From an uncultured Collinsella sp. (lineage in GTDB: Bacteria > Actinomycetota > Coriobacteriia > Coriobacteriales > Coriobacteriaceae), in contig CABSNH010000002.1 of the NCBI GenBank assembly GCA_902478985.1, positions 1 to 43,024 on the forward strand: 43,024 nucleotides of DNA, given 5' to 3'. The position numbers and the translations under genes were made by a program. The notes under the pieces were generated by a model, which was not told where the DNA came from, did not search any database, and saw only the letters and a program-made list of their open reading frames with translations. Each line of letters opens with the position of its first letter. Position 1 is the stretch's first letter. Positions 16,758 through 25,296 of this stretch are shown piece after piece.

Positions 16758-19516
16758 AGAAGAAGCTCATCGAGGTGGCTCTGCCGCTCGACGATATCAA
16801 TGCGGCGTCTGCACGCGAGAAGTCCATCCGCCATGGGCATCCCTCGACGCTGCATCTCTGGTGGGCCCGCCGCCCGCTGGCCGCGGCGCGCGCGGTTATC
16901 TGGTCGTCGCTGGTGGACGACCCGTCGGCGCATCCCGAGGAGTTCCCCACCGTGGAGGAGCAGGCTGTCGAGCGCGAGCGCCTGTTCGGCATCCTGCGCG
17001 AGCTCGTGGTGTGGGAAAACTCCAATAACGATCGTGTGCTTAATGCCGCCAAGGCTGAGATTAAAAGGTCGATGGGCGACGACTTGCCGCCCCTGTTGGA
17101 TCCTTTTGCAGGCGGAGGCGCCATTCCGCTGGAAGCCCAGCGTTTGGGTCTTAAGGCCTTCGCGCAGGACCTCAACCCGGTCGCTGTTACCATCAATAAG
17201 GCAATGATTGAGATTCCGCCGCTGTTCGCGGACAAGCCCGCCGTTAACCCCGAGGCCCGTGGCAAGCTGACCAATGGAGGCTGGAGTGGCAATGCCGGTC
17301 TAGCTGCCGACGTTAAGTACTATGGCACCTGGATGAAGGAGGAGGCCGCCCAGCGCATCGGGCATATGTACCCCAAAGTGCGGGTGCCTGCCGAGCAGGG
17401 CGACGGCGAGGCTACCGTCATTGCGTGGCTGTGGGCGCGTACCGTCAAGTGCCCCAACCCCGCTTGCGGACACGAGGCGATCCTTGTGCGCTCGTTTGAC
17501 CTCTCCAAAAAGAAGGGTAAGGAGTGGCACGCCGAGCCCGTCTGCGAGGGCGGCGAGGTGCGCTTCGAGGTCGCGCCTGGCAAGGCGACGCAGGACGGCA
17601 CGGTGAACCGCCGCGGCGCGACCTGCGTGCACTGCGGGGCACCTATCGCTTTCGACCATATACGCGAAGAGTCGCGCGAGGGACGCATGGGTGCCAAGCT
17701 CATGGCTATCGTCGCCGAAGGGCAACGCGGCAGAATCTACATCGCGCCGGACGAGGTGCAGATAGCTGCCGCCGACGTTCCGATGCCCGATGACTATCCC
17801 CAGGGCAAGCTCGCTTATTACCCGGGGCATCTGAACACGAACGTCTACGGCCTAGACGAGTTCTGGAAGCTCTTTACCAACCGACAGCTGACGGCGCTGA
17901 CGACGTTTTCGGCGCTCGTCGGCGAGGCGCAGAAAAAGGCCGAGGCGGATGCCATTGCTGCCGGGCTGCCCGATGACGGCGTCGGCCTCGACGAAGGTGG
18001 CACCGGTGCCCGTGCCTATGGCGAGGCCGTCGGCGTATACCTTGCGTTTGTCGTCGACAAGCTGACGGATTATCACTCGTCCATCTGCTCATGGAATGCC
18101 GGCCGCGATCAAACTAGAAATGTATTTGGGCGCCAAGCAATTCCTATGACATGGGATTATGCTGAAAACAACCCACTATGTTCCTCTTCTGGCTCAATGA
18201 TCAATATGCTTGATTGGGTTACGAAAGTTCTTAGGCAGCTCCCAATGAAGGCGAAATCGGGTATTGCCAGGCAATTTGACGCCCAAAGCGACAATGACAT
18301 GCGTGGCATCCTCGTGTCGACGGATCCTCCCTACTACGACAACATCGGCTACGCGGACCTCTCGGACTTCTTCTACGTTTGGCTTCGCCAGTCGCTTCGC
18401 AGTACGTCCCCCAAGCTCTTCAGCACCATGCTCGTACCCAAGCACGAGGAGCTCGTGGCCACACCCTACCGCGAGGACCGCGGCAAGGAAGGCGCGCGTG
18501 AGTTCTTCGAGGAAGGCATGTTCAGCACCTTCAAACAGGTGAACAAGTACGCCCGCGATGACGTACCCGTGACCATCTACTACGCCTTCAAGCAGAGCGA
18601 GACCGAGACCTCTAACGACGTGGAGTCCACGGCGTCGACCGGCTGGGAGACGATGCTCTCCGCCATCATTCGTGCGGGCTTTTCCATTAACGGCACATGG
18701 CCGATGCGAACTGAAAAACCGGGCCGTACTATCGGCAACGGCGCAAATGCCCTCGCATCCTCCATCGTGCTCGTGTGCCGAAAGCGCCCCGAGGGCGCGC
18801 CCATGGGAACGCGCCGCGACTTCGTGATGGCGCTCAAGCGTGAGCTGGGACCTGCGCTCGATAAACTTCGTTCTTCGAATATCGCACCTGTTGACCTTGC
18901 GCAGTCGGCTATCGGACCTGGTATCGGCGTGTATTCGCGCTACAGCCAAGTGCTCGAGGCCGACGGTAGCCCCATGACGGTGCGTGCGGCGTTGCAGCTT
19001 ATCAACCAAGAGGTCGATGCGTACTTTAGCGACCAGGATGGCGAGCTCGATCGCGAGAGCCGCTTCTGCGTCGATCTTTATACGCAGAAAGCCTTTGACA
19101 CCATTAAGTTCGGAGAAGCCGACGTGCTTGCTCGCGCTAAGAACGTTTCCATCGAAGGGCTGGCAGCCCAAGGCCTCCTTGCTTCCGTTAAGGGAAATGT
19201 GCACTTGCTCGACCGTAGCGAGGTGTCGGAGCGCGTTGACTTTAAGGCGCCTACTTGGCTTACGACCCAGCAGCTTACGCATGCGCTCGAGGAGGGCGGT
19301 GTTGCGGCTTGTGCCAAGATCGTTAGCCAAACGCTCGGCGGTCGTGCGGATGGTGCCAAGGCGCTTGCGTATCGCCTCTTTACCATTGCGGACAAGCGCA
19401 ACTGGCAGCAGGAGGCCTTCGCGTACAACTCGCTCGTAACGGCATGGCCCGAGATCCAGTCAAAGGCGGCGCAGCTTGCTGTTGAGCGACCTATGCAAGA
19501 CTCACTATTCGATTAG
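16748..19516 (+). CDS. DUF1156 DNA methyltransferase
   Basis: 922 aa. The DUF1156 N-terminus reads SAREKSIRHGHPSTLHLWWA followed by RRPLAAARAV. The SAM-binding motif DPFAGGG is at 118-124 and the amino-methylase catalytic motif DPPYYDNI at 526-533, so it should methylate adenine N6 or cytosine N4. Cys235/Cys240 and Cys293/Cys296 form a likely zinc site. The longer upstream frame is ignored because ATG 16748 begins the conserved domain and overlaps the helicase stop. Base composition drops sharply at about 18105-18290 (residues 453-515), just before the catalytic motif, hinting at a replaced segment. As part of the operon it probably marks host DNA or is itself a defence component. Confidence 0.88.
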   Translation: MAVKKKLIEVALPLDDINAASAREKSIRHGHPSTLHLWWARRPLAAARAVIWSSLVDDPSAHPEEFPTVEEQAVERERLFGILRELVVWENSNNDRVLNAAKAEIKRSMGDDLPPLLDPFAGGGAIPLEAQRLGLKAFAQDLNPVAVTINKAMIEIPPLFADKPAVNPEARGKLTNGGWSGNAGLAADVKYYGTWMKEEAAQRIGHMYPKVRVPAEQGDGEATVIAWLWARTVKCPNPACGHEAILVRSFDLSKKKGKEWHAEPVCEGGEVRFEVAPGKATQDGTVNRRGATCVHCGAPIAFDHIREESREGRMGAKLMAIVAEGQRGRIYIAPDEVQIAAADVPMPDDYPQGKLAYYPGHLNTNVYGLDEFWKLFTNRQLTALTTFSALVGEAQKKAEADAIAAGLPDDGVGLDEGGTGARAYGEAVGVYLAFVVDKLTDYHSSICSWNAGRDQTRNVFGRQAIPMTWDYAENNPLCSSSGSMINMLDWVTKVLRQLPMKAKSGIARQFDAQSDNDMRGILVSTDPPYYDNIGYADLSDFFYVWLRQSLRSTSPKLFSTMLVPKHEELVATPYREDRGKEGAREFFEEGMFSTFKQVNKYARDDVPVTIYYAFKQSETETSNDVESTASTGWETMLSAIIRAGFSINGTWPMRTEKPGRTIGNGANALASSIVLVCRKRPEGAPMGTRRDFVMALKRELGPALDKLRSSNIAPVDLAQSAIGPGIGVYSRYSQVLEADGSPMTVRAALQLINQEVDAYFSDQDGELDRESRFCVDLYTQKAFDTIKFGEADVLARAKNVSIEGLAAQGLLASVKGNVHLLDRSEVSERVDFKAPTWLTTQQLTHALEEGGVAACAKIVSQTLGGRADGAKALAYRLFTIADKRNWQQEAFAYNSLVTAWPEIQSKAAQLAVERPMQDSLFD

Positions 19517-19534
19517 GCCCTAAGGAGATAAAAC

Positions 19535-22500
19535 ATGGAGAACAACGCTAATAACTGCGATCTTCTCAATAAGGGCTTTGACCTTTTGCTCGAGGCCCTT
19601 GATCCTTATGTGATGCGCGAGCTTACCCAGGCATACGGCAATGATTTTTGGCAGGTCGGTGTGCTCAACAAGCTCTACGACGACCAAAAGCGCAACCTGC
19701 CAGCATCGGGTGACTATGCCACTCTTGCCGACTCGCTCGATATTGCCCTGTGCTTGCTGCTCATTGACATCAACTGGCGCGATGTGTTTCGCCTTAGGTT
19801 GCCTCAGGATTGCAAGAACTACGTCATGGAGCTCAAGGGCGTTCGCAACAAGGTTGCGCATCGCGGTATGGGAGGTATCTCGGACAGCGACGCATGGCGT
19901 GCGCTCGATACCATGAGTCGTTTGGCTGAGCAGATTGATCAGGATACCACGGCGCAACTCAACGCAATGCTTCGCGAGGTTCGCTATGGCAGCGCCGACG
20001 GCTCGACGGCAGTGACAACAAATGTTGATGCTGGCGTGGATGCCCCGGCACCTCGTAGGAAATCACTCGAGCAAACCAAGGCCGTGCGTGGCCTGCCCAG
20101 TTGGCGCGATGTCATGGAACCCCATATGGATGTTGCTGAGGGGCGCTATAGGAATGCCGAGTTTGCTGCCGACCTTGCCCAGGTGGCGCGCGGCAAGGGC
20201 GAGCTGGAGTACCGCGACCCGGTCGAATTCTTCAATCGAACGTATGTGACCGAAGGCATGAAGGGCCTGCTCGTGCAGTCACTGCGCCGCGTGAGCGGCC
20301 TCGACGGCGAGCCCGTCATCCAGCTCAAGACGGCCTTCGGCGGCGGCAAGACGCACAGCATGCTTGCGCTTTACCATATGATGCGCAGCCGTTCGCGTTT
20401 GGGGCAAATCGCTAATATCGCTTCCGTGCTCGAGGAGGCGGGCGTTGCCGAAGTCCCCGAGGTGCATGTTGCTGTGCTCGTGGGCACCTCTATCAATCCG
20501 GCAAAAGCCATGCGCCCGGCTACTATGCCCGGCATCATGGTCAACACGCTTTGGGGTCATATGGCATACCAGCTTGCAGAATCCGCTGGCAGGCCCGAGC
20601 TCTATGATTATGTTAAAGACGCCGACAAGAAGGGCGTCTCGCCGGGATCTGCTGCTCTGACTGAATTATTCGACGATTGCGGCTGCTGTCTTGTCCTTAT
20701 GGACGAGCTCGTTGCCTATGCCAAGAAGATTTATGGCGTCGATGGACTTAACGCCGGCAGCTTCGACAACTTCATCACCTTTATTCAGGAGCTCACCGAG
20801 GCAGCACGCGCTTCGAAGCGCAGCCTGGTCGTAGCCTCTATTCCCGAATCTGACAACGAGATCGGTGGCGAGGCGGGCCAGCGAGCTTTGGAGCAGATTG
20901 AGCATACCTTTGGGCGCATGGAAGCTATCTGGAAGCCCGTGGCGGCAAACGAAGGATTCGAGGTTGTGCGCCGCAGGCTTTTCCTTGACTGCAAGGATGA
21001 TGCCGCTCGCGATGAAGTGTGCGCGACATTTAGCAAGATGTACAACGAAAAAACTGCGGACTTCCCGGTGGAGTCGCGCGAGCTTGAATATCGCGATCGC
21101 ATGGTTTCCTGCTATCCGATTCACCCTGAAGTGTTCGATCGTCTCTACGAGGACTGGGCAACGCTCGAAAAGTTTCAACGTACCCGTGGCGTGTTGCGCT
21201 TAATGGCGTCGGTTATCCACGAGCTGTGGATGAACCAGGATCCTTCGCCGATGATTATGCCGGGGTCGTTCCCCCTCGATGTGCCTGGCGTGCGCGATGA
21301 GCTCACACGCTATCTTGATGACAACTGGAATGCAGTTGTTGATTCCGAGATCGACGGCAAGCAGTCCGTTCCGTATCGCAATGACGGCAACAACACTCGT
21401 TACGGCAATCTTTTGGCTTCGCGTCGCGTCGCGCGTACCATCATGCTCGGCAGTGCTCCCGACGTGGGCGGCCAATCCGTCCGCGGTATCGAGCGCGCGC
21501 ATATTCGCTTGGGCACGGTTCAGCCTGGCGAGAACATCTCCGTATTCAACGATGCCCTGGGCACGCTGCAGACATCTTCGTCTTTCCTGTATAGCGACGT
21601 CAACGGAAACCGTTTTTGGTACGATACGCGCCCCACGTTGCGCAAGGTTGCCGATGACCGCGCCCAGCAAGTCAAGGACTCCGAAGCGCTCTATGAAGTC
21701 GAGAGTCGCCTAAAGAGGCTGCGCAAGGTTGATCCTTTCTCAGGCATTCATGTATGTCCCGCAAGCTCGCTTGACGTTCCGGATGACCAGACGCTGCGCC
21801 TGGTGGTGCTGACGCCGTCTGCCAATCACCGTGGAAAAACGGCTGATTCCGCGGCACTCACCTTGGCATCGGAGATACTCTCAAATCGCGGTACGTCTCC
21901 GCGTACGTACAAGAATATGGTTGTGTTCGCCGCTGCGGACGCATCTTACTATGCACAACTCCTAAGTGAGGCGAAACAATACCTTGCTTGGGATTCCATC
22001 AAGAAAGATCGCGAGTCGCTGAACCTTGATGTGGCACAGACGCGCGAGACTGACCAGAGTGTGAGACGTGCCGATGAATCGCTCGAGATAAAGATCCAGG
22101 AGGCCTATAGTTGGCTTATTTATCCGCGTGTTGACCTTTTCAGCAACTCGATGGATATCGTTTGGGAAGCAGAACACGTTGAGGGCGGCGGCGAAAATAT
22201 CGTTGCCAAGATGGCGCGCAAGCTTGTTTCCGATGAGGCGGCCATCAAGACCTGGGCACCCGCCCTGCTTAAGATGGAGCTCGATCGAGTGCTCTGGAAG
22301 GACGCGGACCACATCCAGATTAAGCGTCTGTGGGAGTTCCTGTGCTCTTATTGCTATCTTCCCAGGCTGTCGTGCTATGGCGTGCTCGAGGACGCGATTC
22401 AAAGGGGCCTGGGCTCAAAGGAATACTTTGGCCTTGCTGCTGGCTTCTCGGACGATCGCTATATGGAGCTGACGTTTGGTGAGCAGAAGACGTTTATCAA

Positions 22501-22948
22501 CGAGAGTGACCTGCTGGTAAAACCGGCCGTAGCAACAAGGCAGATTGAAGAGGAAGAGGCTGCTGCTCGCGCTGCGGCTGCGGAGGCTGAGCAGAGCTCC
22601 GATGGCGGCGGGCATGGAATTGCGTTTGGTCCTACGACGAGCGAGACGGTGACGGACGGAACTGGCAGGACTACGGTTGTCGACACGACGCCAGTGGTGG
22701 TGCAGCCCGCGAGGCAAAAGACATCCTTCCATATGACGGCAAAGCTCGACAACACTCGTGTCAATCGCAACATTCAGACCATCATGGACGAAGTGGTGAG
22801 CCAACTAAACATGCTGGGCGGTGCCGATGTACAGCTTTCGTTTAGTGTCTCCGCTCATGTCGAAGACGGAATCCCCGTGCAAACAGTCCGAGCAATAAGC
22901 GAGAACTGCTCTACGTTGGATATCAACGACTATAGGTTTGGGGAGTAA
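19535..22948 (+). CDS. DUF499 ATPase with N-terminal Swt1-type HEPN domain
   Basis: 1137 aa. Residues 1-140 form an all-helical HEPN domain with the RNase signature Rx4H intact (RNKVAH, Arg104 to His109). The DUF499 ATPase follows: Walker A FGGGKTHS around 268-275 and Walker B LVLMDEL (Asp390, Glu391). Near residue 1010 is an alanine/glutamate-rich linker (EEEEAAARAAAAEAE), then a C-terminal domain with QLSFSVSAHVEDGIPVQTV. The start has AAGGAG 8 bp upstream, 18 bp after the methylase stop. COG1483/DUF499 proteins commonly neighbour COG1743/DUF1156 methylases in defence islands. Here the HEPN motif makes an RNA-cleaving effector gated by ATPase activity plausible, which is inference. Confidence 0.85.
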   Translation: MENNANNCDLLNKGFDLLLEALDPYVMRELTQAYGNDFWQVGVLNKLYDDQKRNLPASGDYATLADSLDIALCLLLIDINWRDVFRLRLPQDCKNYVMELKGVRNKVAHRGMGGISDSDAWRALDTMSRLAEQIDQDTTAQLNAMLREVRYGSADGSTAVTTNVDAGVDAPAPRRKSLEQTKAVRGLPSWRDVMEPHMDVAEGRYRNAEFAADLAQVARGKGELEYRDPVEFFNRTYVTEGMKGLLVQSLRRVSGLDGEPVIQLKTAFGGGKTHSMLALYHMMRSRSRLGQIANIASVLEEAGVAEVPEVHVAVLVGTSINPAKAMRPATMPGIMVNTLWGHMAYQLAESAGRPELYDYVKDADKKGVSPGSAALTELFDDCGCCLVLMDELVAYAKKIYGVDGLNAGSFDNFITFIQELTEAARASKRSLVVASIPESDNEIGGEAGQRALEQIEHTFGRMEAIWKPVAANEGFEVVRRRLFLDCKDDAARDEVCATFSKMYNEKTADFPVESRELEYRDRMVSCYPIHPEVFDRLYEDWATLEKFQRTRGVLRLMASVIHELWMNQDPSPMIMPGSFPLDVPGVRDELTRYLDDNWNAVVDSEIDGKQSVPYRNDGNNTRYGNLLASRRVARTIMLGSAPDVGGQSVRGIERAHIRLGTVQPGENISVFNDALGTLQTSSSFLYSDVNGNRFWYDTRPTLRKVADDRAQQVKDSEALYEVESRLKRLRKVDPFSGIHVCPASSLDVPDDQTLRLVVLTPSANHRGKTADSAALTLASEILSNRGTSPRTYKNMVVFAAADASYYAQLLSEAKQYLAWDSIKKDRESLNLDVAQTRETDQSVRRADESLEIKIQEAYSWLIYPRVDLFSNSMDIVWEAEHVEGGGENIVAKMARKLVSDEAAIKTWAPALLKMELDRVLWKDADHIQIKRLWEFLCSYCYLPRLSCYGVLEDAIQRGLGSKEYFGLAAGFSDDRYMELTFGEQKTFINESDLLVKPAVATRQIEEEEAAARAAAAEAEQSSDGGGHGIAFGPTTSETVTDGTGRTTVVDTTPVVVQPARQKTSFHMTAKLDNTRVNRNIQTIMDEVVSQLNMLGGADVQLSFSVSAHVEDGIPVQTVRAISENCSTLDINDYRFGE

Positions 22949-22970
22949 GAGCGCTGGCAGAGAATAAGAC

Positions 22971-23005
22971 TGCCCCATCATTCCGCTACTCGAAATGATG
23001 GGGCA
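22971..23005 (+). terminator. Strong hairpin closing the defence operon
   Basis: TGCCCCATCATT pairs perfectly with AATGATGGGGCA (12 bp, 11-nt loop), 22 bp after the DUF499 stop. There is no T tract, so it may act as a 3' stabiliser or a rho-assisted terminator. Confidence 0.6.
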
Positions 23006-23146
23006 GGATGTGGTATGGCCGGCTATTCAACGGGCGCTAAATAAAGTGCTCTGCCGCGCAAATGAACTTAACTGACATTTGATATCACGGGGCTTAAGTG
23101 GCGGCGCGCAACGGCCGCACGTTACCATGGCGCCGCCTGCGTCTAC

Positions 23147-23569
23147 CTACACCCTCGCAATCCCGCGGGCCGCACTCAGCAGCTCGTACTCCCTTTGGCT
23201 CCACTGGCGCAGCTCGGCAGCCTCGACGGAGTCGCGGCACAGGTCCAGGAACACCTCGGCTCCCTCGCAGAAGCACTCGCGGGCAAAGGCGCCCGATCCG
23301 TCCGCAACGCACACGCCGTCGGCAAAGAGCTTCCAGCTGGACGGCTCGCGCGAGTTGTCTCCGAGCAGCTTGATCTGCAGCACGTGCGGGTCGCCGGCGG
23401 CGCAGAGCTCTTCCTCGAGCACCTGCACGGAAAAGCGCATCTGGTGGGAGAGACTGTTCTTGACCAAAGCCGAGGCATAGCCGCTCGGCTCGTCCAGAAG
23501 ATGCATTCGTTTTTGCTTGGCTGCCAGGTTGTGGAAATTGCGCTCACTGCGCTCGGAGAAATTGTCCAT
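23147..23569 (-). CDS. Hypothetical protein, 140 aa
   Basis: The start at 23569 was chosen over the longer open frame because AAGGAG lies 5 bp before the ATG. The protein begins MDNFSERSERNFHNLAAKQ, and the rest is soluble and acidic with four or five cysteines and an aromatic SSWKLFADGV segment. No membrane segment, signal peptide or recognisable motif is visible, and I do not know the family. It sits on the opposite strand between the defence operon and the DUF4143 ATPase. It shares the 367-bp divergent gap with the latter, so common control is possible. Codon use matches the chromosome, which suggests a real gene. Confidence 0.6.
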   Translation of the reverse strand: MDNFSERSERNFHNLAAKQKRMHLLDEPSGYASALVKNSLSHQMRFSVQVLEEELCAAGDPHVLQIKLLGDNSREPSSWKLFADGVCVADGSGAFARECFCEGAEVFLDLCRDSVEAAELRQWSQREYELLSAARGIARV

Positions 23570-23720
23570 ACGGACTCCTTTCATCGATGTTGGCAGGGCC
23601 ACCGTGCCTCTTGGCCGGTTGGCGTCGGGATCGTGGAGCCAACTCTCTACCCCGACTCTGGATAAAACGCGCCCGCTCCTTGCGGGCACGATGGAGTCTA
23701 TCAGCGCGCGCGGACAAAAA

Positions 23721-23760
23721 TCAAGCACCGCCTGCGAAATGATGTGCAGACGGCGCTTGA
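23721..23760. repeat. Imperfect 15-bp inverted repeat in the divergent gap
   Basis: Arms 23721-23735 and 23746-23760 (starting TCAAGC and ending GCTTGA) pair at 13 of 15 positions around a 10-nt loop. It lies 27 bp before the first 33-bp direct repeat. It could be an operator for either gene or a hairpin. Confidence 0.5.
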
Positions 23761-23787
23761 TTACGCGGCAATTATTCGGCAAACATC

Positions 23788-23919
23788 CGGAAAAGTGTCG
23801 AAATCAGCTGTATGAAAGTACGGAAAAGTGTCAAATTCGAGCCGCCCAAATTACGGAAAAGTGTCGAAATGAGCACCTAACAATCACGGAAAAGTGTATC
23901 CTAGTGCTAAAACAGCACG
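23788..23919 (+). repeat. Four 33-bp direct repeats upstream of the DUF4143 ATPase
   Basis: CGGAAAAGTGT begins at 23788, 23821, 23854 and 23887, an exact 33-bp period. Copies 1 and 3 continue CGAAAT, copy 2 CAAATT, copy 4 ATCC; the remaining 16 or so bases per unit are unrelated. The conserved core therefore recurs on about the same helix face every three turns. The array ends 17 bp before the ATG and includes the expected promoter region. Confidence 0.9.
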
Positions 23920-23936
23920 TAATAAGGGGTGCGCTT

Positions 23937-25259
23937 ATGCTGGAGAGAAAAGCGAAAGCACAATTTGAATCTTGGCTTGCCTCGTCGCCTAACAAGGCCC
24001 TTTTGGTCAAGGGCGCTCGACAGGTAGGAAAGTCATATCTGGTCAACGCGTTCGCACGTGAATCGTTCGAAAACGTCGTGACGTTCGACCTTATCGCCGA
24101 CGCGTCCGTGCGCGATTCATTTTTGGCGGCAAAAAGCGCGGACGACCTTCTTATGCGCATGTCTATCGCTGCGACGCAGCCGATGGTTGCCAACAAAACC
24201 GTCGTGGTTATCGACGAGGTGCAGCGATGCCCTAACGTGGTGACGTTTATCAAATATCTGGTCCAGCGCGGCGACTTTCGATACATCCTTACCGGATCGC
24301 TCCTTGGCGTTGAGCTCGAGGGTATCGACTCACTGCCGGTGGGGTATGTCGAGCAGGTCCAGATGTACCCGCTCGACTTTGAGGAGTTTTGCTGGGCAAA
24401 TGGCGTTGGTGCCAGCGTGTTTGACATGCTCAGGGGCTGTCTAAAGGATGAGGGGGAGCTCCCTGGCTTCCTGTATGACCGCTTGCTCGATCTGTTCCAT
24501 CAGTATGTGGTGGTGGGAGGCATGCCCGACGCGGTCAATTCCTTCTTGGCGACGCGCAATGTCGACGAGGTTCGAAACATCCACCGCGATCTTCACGCCC
24601 TGTATCGCGATGACATCGCAAAGTACGCTCCGCCCGAGCTGCGCCTGGTTATTCGCGATATCTATGATTTGATTCCCAGCGAAGCGGGTTCTAAAAACAA
24701 GCGATTCAAGCTGTCATCGATAAGCGGTGTTAAGCGTTTTTCGCAGGTGACAGACCATTTTCTTTGGCTCTCGGAGGCGGGCGTTGCGCTTCCCGTGTAT
24801 AACGTGACAGCTCCGGTAGCGCCTCTTTTAATGGGGGAGCAGCGAAATCTGTTTAAGCTGTTTTACTTGGACACCGGAATGCTCATGTCGTCGTATTCCA
24901 AGAAGGTTGCCCGAGGGGTATTTGATGGAGAGGCAGAAGGCCCCTTTGGCATGAATATGGGGGCGGCATTCGAGGGCTTTGTCGCGCAAGAGCTCAAAGC
25001 CCACGGATTCAGATTGCGCTACTTTACGTCTAAAAAGGTCGGCGAGCTCGATTTTGTGGAGGAGACGCTCGATGGGGAGGTTCTTGCCATCGAGGTCAAG
25101 TCGGGCAAGAGCTTTAGGTCCCATGCGGCGCTCGACAACGCGCTCGTGACGAAGGGTTACGGAATCGACCGTGCTCTGGTGCTTGCTGAGTGCAACCTGC
25201 ACCGCGATGGAGAGGTGTTGTATCTGCCCATCTTTATGGCGGGCCTCTTGGAGCCGTAA
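23937..25259 (+). CDS. AAA_14 / DUF4143 ATP-binding protein
   Basis: 440 aa. Walker A is GARQVGKS at 26-33, Walker B VVVIDEVQ at 89-96, followed by the ILTGS sensor (117-121) and the family word GGMPDAV (194-200). The DUF4143 half holds the helix RDDIAKYAP and ends in a PD-(D/E)XK-like core, GELDFVEE (369-376) and AIEVKSGK (384-391). The frame is open far upstream, but ATG 23937 follows AAGGGG and begins the domain; the earlier part would run through the direct repeats. The family's function is not established. The upstream array of four precisely spaced repeats suggests that the protein or a partner binds its own promoter. Confidence 0.85.
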   Translation: MLERKAKAQFESWLASSPNKALLVKGARQVGKSYLVNAFARESFENVVTFDLIADASVRDSFLAAKSADDLLMRMSIAATQPMVANKTVVVIDEVQRCPNVVTFIKYLVQRGDFRYILTGSLLGVELEGIDSLPVGYVEQVQMYPLDFEEFCWANGVGASVFDMLRGCLKDEGELPGFLYDRLLDLFHQYVVVGGMPDAVNSFLATRNVDEVRNIHRDLHALYRDDIAKYAPPELRLVIRDIYDLIPSEAGSKNKRFKLSSISGVKRFSQVTDHFLWLSEAGVALPVYNVTAPVAPLLMGEQRNLFKLFYLDTGMLMSSYSKKVARGVFDGEAEGPFGMNMGAAFEGFVAQELKAHGFRLRYFTSKKVGELDFVEETLDGEVLAIEVKSGKSFRSHAALDNALVTKGYGIDRALVLAECNLHRDGEVLYLPIFMAGLLEP

Positions 25260-25296
25260 CGCGTTGCCGGCTCTTCCAGCCCTCCTTTAACCTTCG

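Noticed and set aside
13191..22948. A complete canonical DISARM system
   Set aside because: Only a DrmD-like helicase and a methylase are present; DrmA, DrmB and DrmC were not seen on either strand.
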